A stretch of DNA of 64,000 bases, taken from assembly GCA_964602415.1 (NCBI GenBank), contig CAZRQL010000006.1, positions 51,339 to 115,338 on the forward strand, in the 5' to 3' direction. Below are positions 59,224 to 64,000 of this stretch, piece by piece (position 1 is the first letter of the stretch; every line of letters begins with the position of its first letter). The notes beneath the pieces are model-generated. The model was given only the letters and a program-made list of their open reading frames with translations, ran no database searches and was not told the origin of the DNA. The DNA is from CAZRQL01 sp964602415 (GTDB lineage: Bacteria; Bacteroidota; Bacteroidia; Cytophagales; Flammeovirgaceae). The translations under genes and the position numbers were made by a program.

Positions 59224-62200
59224 TTATCTGACCAATTGGACTTGACCTGTGTTACGGATAAATGAACGAACTTTCAAAGCACCGTCGTTGACCATAGTGC
59301 CTGTCAAACGCCACATGTAGAATCCTTGAGGTGCGTCTTGACCACCCATTTTGCCATCCCAACCGGTAGTGAGAGCTTCGATGACATCTTTGGTCTCATA
59401 AACCAAATTGCCTTCGCGGTCAAAGATTTGAAGTTCCAAATCTTGAACACCATTGGCTCGAACTACAAAGCGGTCGTTTACATTGTCGCCATTGGGCGTG
59501 AACAATGTTGGCAAGAAGACTTCCTCAGAAACTTTGACTAATACTCTGAACGTGCGAACCAACGTATTGACACCACCATTTTGAGTATCACCGTTGTCGG
59601 TAACAGTCAAGGTAATGGTGATAGGCCCAGTTTGGTTGAGGTTCGATTTGAAAGTAATAGAACCGGTTTCATTGGGACTTGTGTAATTGACAGTTGGGTT
59701 TGGCACGATAGCCGTGTTGCTTGATACAGCGGTGATGCTTATCACTTGATTTTCATTGGAAGCACCGGAACTAATACCTGTCAAAGGAATAGTAATGTCT
59801 GCCGTGGCATTGACTTCGATGTCTTCGAGAGGATCAAGAGTAGGCTGATCGTTGACAGGGGTAACGTTGATGGTGAAAGTCAAAGTTTGCGAAATATCCA
59901 CACCACCGAAAAGGTTGCCTCCATCATCTTGAACAAAGATATCAAAAGTAGAAGAGCCGTTTTCGTCAGGAGCCAGTTCATAGCGCAGCGTACCGGTCAA
60001 ATCCACTTCAGGAGCAGAAATAAACAAGTTCGGATTGCTAATGTTGCTCACTACATAACGAAGTGGTTTTTGAGCCGCTTCGATTGTGTTGGCTGGCAGT
60101 ATGGTAGTGGCTTGGAAGGTTGCCCAGTTGCTTACGACCACTTTACCGGCATCTTCAAGCACCACAGGAGGATCGTTGGCGATGATAGCAGGCTGTTCGT
60201 TGCGGTAGTTTACGCGAACATTGAACACACAAGAGTCATTGTTGCCTGAGGCATCTGTCGCTACATAAACCACTCTGGTTCTACCCAATGGGAAGTCAGA
60301 GCCTGATGGCAAACCTTCTACCAAAACGATGTTCACACCCGGGCAGTTGTCAGTAGCAGTTGGTACGCTATACACAACATTGCGGGTTATTTTGCCTGGA
60401 TCGTTGACGATGTTTTCACCCTCAATGTCTTTCTGGCAACCAGCGATAACCGGTTTTTCGTCATCGGTTACATTGACAGTAAAGCTATAAGTGGACTTAT
60501 TGCCAACCGCGTCAGTGGCTTCAAAAGATACTACTGTTGAACCAATTGGGAACACGGAACCGGGAGCCAAACCGGCAGTTTGATTGAGAACCACACCAGT
60601 ACAGTTGTCAGTGGCTGTGATTTCGTAGTCAACTGTCGCTCCGCAAACACTCGGATCATTGGATACATTAATAAACCTGTTGGCTGGAGTTACCTCAACA
60701 ATATTAGATGAGCCTGCAATAACTGGCAACTCATTGTCAGATACTTCTACGGTAAACGAGCGGATGTCAGTGTTGCCAGCGGCATCGGTTGCTGTATAGG
60801 TTACGGTGGTGATACCCAATGGGAACTGGAATCCGGGTTTCTGAGTAGTTGTCAAAACGACTCCGGGGCAGTTGTCGGTGGCAGTTGGTTCAGCCCAAGT
60901 ACCGGTAGCGTAGCAGAAGCCTTTGTCCATAGTCAATACCAAGTTGTTTGGCATTCCTTTGATTTCAGGTTTCTGAACGTCTTTCACAGTAATAGTGAAG
61001 AAGCAAGAATCCACATTGTTGTAAATGTCGGTAGCTACGTAAGTGATACGGGTAGTTCCCACAGGATAAATCTCGCCTACCAATACAGCGTTCAATACAC
61101 CTACATTGGCAAAAGGAACTGTAGTTACCAATTGACCGTCGCGACGCACGCTTACAGTATTGACAGCGCAGTTGTCTGAGATAACCGGCGGTATCCAATA
61201 AGCATGTTGAGAGCAGTTGTTAGACAAGTTATTCAACACAAGATTGGATGGGCAGTTAGCAAACTGTGGCCTCTCTGTATCAACTACTGAGATAGTAAAC
61301 GAGGAAGTTGCAGTGTTGCCGCTTCCGTCGGTGGCTGTTACCACTACGGTAGTAGTCCCAACAGCAAACACAGTACCTGAATTTTGGCTATAAGTAATGG
61401 TTACACCGCAGTTGTCGGTAGCTGTGGCCGCAGGATAAGTTACCACCGCGCCGCATACTCCCGGATCATTCACAATCCCAGAAATATTGGAAGGTGTAGA
61501 AGTAATCACAGGATTCACGTTGTCTATCACTGTAACAGTGGCTTGGCAAGTGCTAAAGTTTCCTGACTCATCTGTAACGGTAAGTGTTACTGTATTTGCA
61601 CCCAAGTCAGCACAAGTAAACACTGATTTGTCAACAGAGAAAGTCAAATTGGCACCGGTAGTGCAGTTGTCTGTGCTGTTGTTGTTGAGGTCGGCAGGAT
61701 TCAAAGTATTCGTACCTGAAGCACCGATGAAAACAGTAGCAGGTTTGCACTGAGCAATCGGAGCGATTTTGTCTTCTACCGTTACAGTGGCTGTTCCTGT
61801 GTTGCTATTGCCATGGATATCTACCACTGTTAGGGTAACGGTGTTAGCACCCAAGTTAGAGCAGTCGAATGTTGTTTTATCCAAACTAATGCTTGCAATG
61901 CCACAATTGTCTGTGCTGCCATTATCAATTTGAGCGGTCGTAATAGAAGCCATGCCCATCGCATCAAGTTGAATGGTGATGTCGTTGGTGTTTACCACAG
62001 GAACTTCATCATCGGTAACAATGACTTGGTAGCTGCAAGTAGCGGTATTGCCATACGAATCGGTAGCCAAGAAAGTCAAGGTGGTAGTGCCTACAGGGAA
62101 AGTTGAGCCGCTGGCCAAACCAGATTGCAGTACTACGCTAACAGGTGCAGGGCAATTGTCAGTAGTAGCAGGCAAAGAGTAGTTGTAAACCGCACCGCAA

Positions 62201-64000
62201 ACACCAAGGTCATTGCTCAAGTTCACATTCGCAGGACAAGCTACAAAAACAGGAGACTCTACATCGTTGACCACTACATTGAAAGTGCAAGAGGCTGTAT
62301 TGCCGTGTATATCGGTAGCTGTGGCTTTGACTTCAGTAGAACCAACAGCGAAGAAATCACCCTGAACCACAGGGGTAGCACCTACTTGATACACGATAGA
62401 AGCTACTGCACAGTTGTCGGTGGCTGTGGCGGCGGGGAAATTGACATTCGCACCACATTGGCCAGGGGCACTGCTGAATGTCAGCATGGCAGGCATCGGA
62501 CAAGTGATTTTTGGTGCTTCATTGTCAATGACTGTGATGTCAAATGATTTAGAAGTAACATTGCCGGCAGCGTCCGTAGCTGTATAAGTTACGGTAGTGG
62601 TTCCCACAGGGAAGAAGTCACCGGGCAAGTGAGTAGCTTGCGTAATAACACCGGGGCAGTTGTCTGACATGGTCGGAGCCAACCAAGATACGTTGGTGCC
62701 ACACTGACCTGTAGTTACATTGCGAGTGATATTGGCAGGTACATTTACCACTTCAGGGAACTGAACGTCTTTCACAGTAATAGTGAAGAAGCAAGAATCC
62801 ACATTGCCGTGAATATCAGTGGCAATGTAAGTAATGCGGGTTTGGCCAACAGGGAACAACTCTCCAATCAAATTATTCAAAGATGAATAATTGGCAAAAG
62901 GTACGGCGTTAATCAAGTTGCCGTCTCTTCTAAGGGCTACTGTGGCCACACCGCAATTGTCGGCTACGTCAGGGCGCACCCAATAAGCATGTTGAGAGCA
63001 GTTGTTGAGCAAGTTGTTCAACACAAGATTAGATGGGCAGTTTGAGAAAACAGGGTTCTCTTCATCGTTTACAGTTACCATAAAGGTCTCGGTGGATGAG
63101 TTGCCTGCTGCGTCAATCGCTGTCCATGTCACGGTCGTCATGCCCTGGTTGAACACCACTCCGTCCAAAGTACTCATACCAGACATCACAGTCGCGCCTG
63201 TCAAAGCAAATTGATACTGAGCTACTGCACAGTTGTCATCGGCTTTTGAATCCCAAGACATACCTGACTGGGTGTAAGTACAAACGCCAAGGTCAGTTGT
63301 AACAACAAATCCGGGAAGTGCTGTGTTGAAAATTGGGGCTTCGTTGTCTTTCACATCTACTGTAAAATCAAATGAGCTTGGATTCCCTTTATCATCAGTA
63401 GCAATCCATTTTACATTGGTTACACCTTTGTTGAATACAACTTGATCAAGAGTTGTCAATCCGGTAGCGGAAGTAGCACCGCTCAAATCAGCCACGATAG
63501 ACGAGACTGTTCCACAGTTGTCTGTGGCAGTAGCGTCCCAACCTGTACCTTGGTGAGTGTAAGTACATATACCCGCATCGGTTGAAACCGTCTGATTTGT
63601 AAATATTGTGTTGAAAACCGGTGGAACCATGTCTTCTACCGTTACATCAAAACTCACAGTCGAAGTATTGCCCGAACCATCGGTGATAGTCCATACAACG
63701 GTAGTCATACCTAAGTTGAACGCTTGACCATTCAATGTTGTCAAGCCCATAGATGTAGTAGCTCCACTCAAATCAGCCACAATAGAAGCCACACTGCAAT
63801 TGTCGGTAGCCGTAGCATCCCACATCATATTGTTGTGGGTGTAGGTGCAAACGCCTGCATCAGTGTTCTTAGTAACATTGTTATGGGTAGAAGTAATCAT
63901 AGGGTTCTCCATATCTTCCACTGTTACATCAAAACTCACAGTCGAAGTATTGCCCGAACCATCGGTGATAGTCCATACAACGGTAGTCATACCTAAGTTG
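59224..64000 (-). CDS. giant HYR-repeat surface protein with type IX type B sorting domain (5' end missing)
   Basis: A secreted adhesin-like protein of more than 1,590 residues; the frame is open to the right edge, so the N-terminus lies outside. It consists of about fifteen hyalin (HYR) repeats of 80-100 residues (TATDNCxxxx..F.VGTTTVTYTATDAAGN..SF.VTV.D), each with a D-N-C motif. Two other beta domains follow (PPVVLEDAGKVVVSNWATF and PVNDQPTLDPLEDIEV). The C-terminal ~90 residues are a type B / gliding-motility C-terminal domain, from LPTLFTPNGDNVNDRF to the end FIRNTGQVQLVR. Such proteins leave by type IX secretion and act in adhesion or gliding. In one operon with the PorP-OmpA gene. Confidence 0.95.
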   Translation of the reverse strand, partial: NLGMTTVVWTITDGSGNTSTVSFDVTVEDMENPMITSTHNNVTKNTDAGVCTYTHNNMMWDATATDNCSVASIVADLSGATTSMGLTTLNGQAFNLGMTTVVWTITDGSGNTSTVSFDVTVEDMVPPVFNTIFTNQTVSTDAGICTYTHQGTGWDATATDNCGTVSSIVADLSGATSATGLTTLDQVVFNKGVTNVKWIATDDKGNPSSFDFTVDVKDNEAPIFNTALPGFVVTTDLGVCTYTQSGMSWDSKADDNCAVAQYQFALTGATVMSGMSTLDGVVFNQGMTTVTWTAIDAAGNSSTETFMVTVNDEENPVFSNCPSNLVLNNLLNNCSQHAYWVRPDVADNCGVATVALRRDGNLINAVPFANYSSLNNLIGELFPVGQTRITYIATDIHGNVDSCFFTITVKDVQFPEVVNVPANITRNVTTGQCGTNVSWLAPTMSDNCPGVITQATHLPGDFFPVGTTTVTYTATDAAGNVTSKSFDITVIDNEAPKITCPMPAMLTFSSAPGQCGANVNFPAATATDNCAVASIVYQVGATPVVQGDFFAVGSTEVKATATDIHGNTASCTFNVVVNDVESPVFVACPANVNLSNDLGVCGAVYNYSLPATTDNCPAPVSVVLQSGLASGSTFPVGTTTLTFLATDSYGNTATCSYQVIVTDDEVPVVNTNDITIQLDAMGMASITTAQIDNGSTDNCGIASISLDKTTFDCSNLGANTVTLTVVDIHGNSNTGTATVTVEDKIAPIAQCKPATVFIGASGTNTLNPADLNNNSTDNCTTGANLTFSVDKSVFTCADLGANTVTLTVTDESGNFSTCQATVTVIDNVNPVITSTPSNISGIVNDPGVCGAVVTYPAATATDNCGVTITYSQNSGTVFAVGTTTVVVTATDGSGNTATSSFTISVVDTERPQFANCPSNLVLNNLSNNCSQHAYWIPPVISDNCAVNTVSVRRDGQLVTTVPFANVGVLNAVLVGEIYPVGTTRITYVATDIYNNVDSCFFTITVKDVQKPEIKGMPNNLVLTMDKGFCYATGTWAEPTATDNCPGVVLTTTQKPGFQFPLGITTVTYTATDAAGNTDIRSFTVEVSDNELPVIAGSSNIVEVTPANRFINVSNDPSVCGATVDYEITATDNCTGVVLNQTAGLAPGSVFPIGSTVVSFEATDAVGNKSTYSFTVNVTDDEKPVIAGCQKDIEGENIVNDPGKITRNVVYSVPTATDNCPGVNIVLVEGLPSGSDFPLGRTRVVYVATDASGNNDSCVFNVRVNYRNEQPAIIANDPPVVLEDAGKVVVSNWATFQATTILPANTIEAAQKPLRYVVSNISNPNLFISAPEVDLTGTLRYELAPDENGSSTFDIFVQDDGGNLFGGVDISQTLTFTINVTPVNDQPTLDPLEDIEVNATADITIPLTGISSGASNENQVISITAVSSNTAIVPNPTVNYTSPNETGSITFKSNLNQTGPITITLTVTDNGDTQNGGVNTLVRTFRVLVKVSEEVFLPTLFTPNGDNVNDRFVVRANGVQDLELQIFDREGNLVYETKDVIEALTTGWDGKMGGQDAPQGFYMWRLTGTMVNDGALKVRSFIRNTGQVQLVR
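60973..61259 (-). repeat. long direct repeat inside the HYR gene, copy 1
   Basis: About 285 bases encoding one HYR repeat plus part of its neighbour. High identity to 62761-63044, with runs of more than 40 identical bases at the edges. The two differ mainly in the middle, including small length differences. Confidence 0.8.
62761..63044 (-). repeat. long direct repeat inside the HYR gene, copy 2
   Basis: Second copy of the 60973-61259 segment, about 1,787 bases away. Both encode the 'NCSQHAYW' type of HYR repeat with the 'VKDV' end. Confidence 0.8.
63641..63718 (-). repeat. 78-bp perfect direct repeat, copy 1
   Basis: Identical base for base to 63923-64000; spacing 282 bases, equal to one 94-codon HYR repeat. 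Confidence 0.9.
63923..64000 (-). repeat. 78-bp perfect direct repeat, copy 2 (cut by the window edge)
   Basis: Identical to 63641-63718; the identity may continue beyond the window. Confidence 0.9.

Noticed and set aside
59326..60249. plus-strand open frames opposite the HYR gene
   Set aside because: Repeated low-complexity coding DNA on the minus strand gives open frames on the other strand; they have no starts, promoters or protein-like composition.
59224..64000. possible CRISPR array or tandem DNA repeat
   Set aside because: The repeats are 80-100 codons long, degenerate and in frame; they encode HYR domains and have no short-repeat/unique-spacer pattern.

Overview
The window looks like chromosomal DNA of a Bacteroidota bacterium, most likely of the order Cytophagales (an inference from gene content; there is no rRNA marker here). 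The evidence is a giant HYR-repeat surface protein with a gliding/type IX secretion type B C-terminal domain, two PorP/SprF-family proteins, a GldM-like periplasmic protein, a DUF4625-type lipoprotein beside a TonB-dependent receptor, ATGA start/stop overlaps, and promoter-like TAnnTTTG (-7) elements. Three proteins end in SpoIIE-type PP2C phosphatases, in the TPR and 7TMR-DISM architectures that are common in this group. I see no tRNA, rRNA or CRISPR array, and no gene-free stretch above 300 bases.

Layout. 1-10 kb: end of a TPR-SpoIIE protein, an MGMT-type protein coupled to a GDP-mannose pyrophosphorylase, then minus-strand genes for a GT-C glycosyltransferase with C-terminal TPRs, an LPG-synthase-TM/flippase-like protein, queA and a 7TMR-DISM/SpoIIE protein. 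10-17 kb: TPR histidine kinase, patatin, ECF sigma factor with a coupled membrane protein, pirin, and an intact IS630-family element with 24-bp ends. 17-29 kb: UspA, amino-acid-oxidase-like FAD enzyme, PorP/SprF protein, thioredoxin, K+ channel, YhdH-type reductase, ndk, a GT-C/ABC-exporter pair, AraC-type regulator, HAD phosphatase, YihY and clpS. 29-37 kb: GldM-like secreted protein, tandem AAA+ (CbbX-like) protein, DegT aminotransferase, TonB receptor and its divergent His-rich lipoprotein. 37-42 kb: a minus-strand operon of a TPR/PD40/degenerate-OmpA protein, a YfiR-family protein and a hybrid histidine kinase. 42-50 kb: housekeeping genes (coiled-coil CT398-like protein without zinc ligands, RsmF-type methyltransferase, TerC, Xer recombinase, pstB, YceD-rpmF, TetR). 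50-64 kb: rfbA-rfbC, a sigma-54 activator, a third SpoIIE protein, a sodium:solute symporter, and a PorP-OmpA fusion downstream of the giant HYR protein, which runs off the right edge.

Three systems stand out. (1) The 37-42 kb operon has the parts list of the Pseudomonas YfiBNR envelope-stress switch (OmpA-like protein, periplasmic YfiR, CHASE8-like sensor), but the output is a hybrid histidine kinase rather than a diguanylate cyclase. (2) The 57-64 kb operon pairs a type B-sorted HYR adhesin with a dedicated PorP/SprF protein that carries its own peptidoglycan-binding OmpA domain. (3) The three SpoIIE phosphatases share an almost identical helix just before the catalytic domain, suggesting one common activation mechanism for several sensors.

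Mobile DNA is limited: one complete IS630 copy and, 34 kb away, a solo end of the same element type that may belong to a ~100-bp non-autonomous relative.
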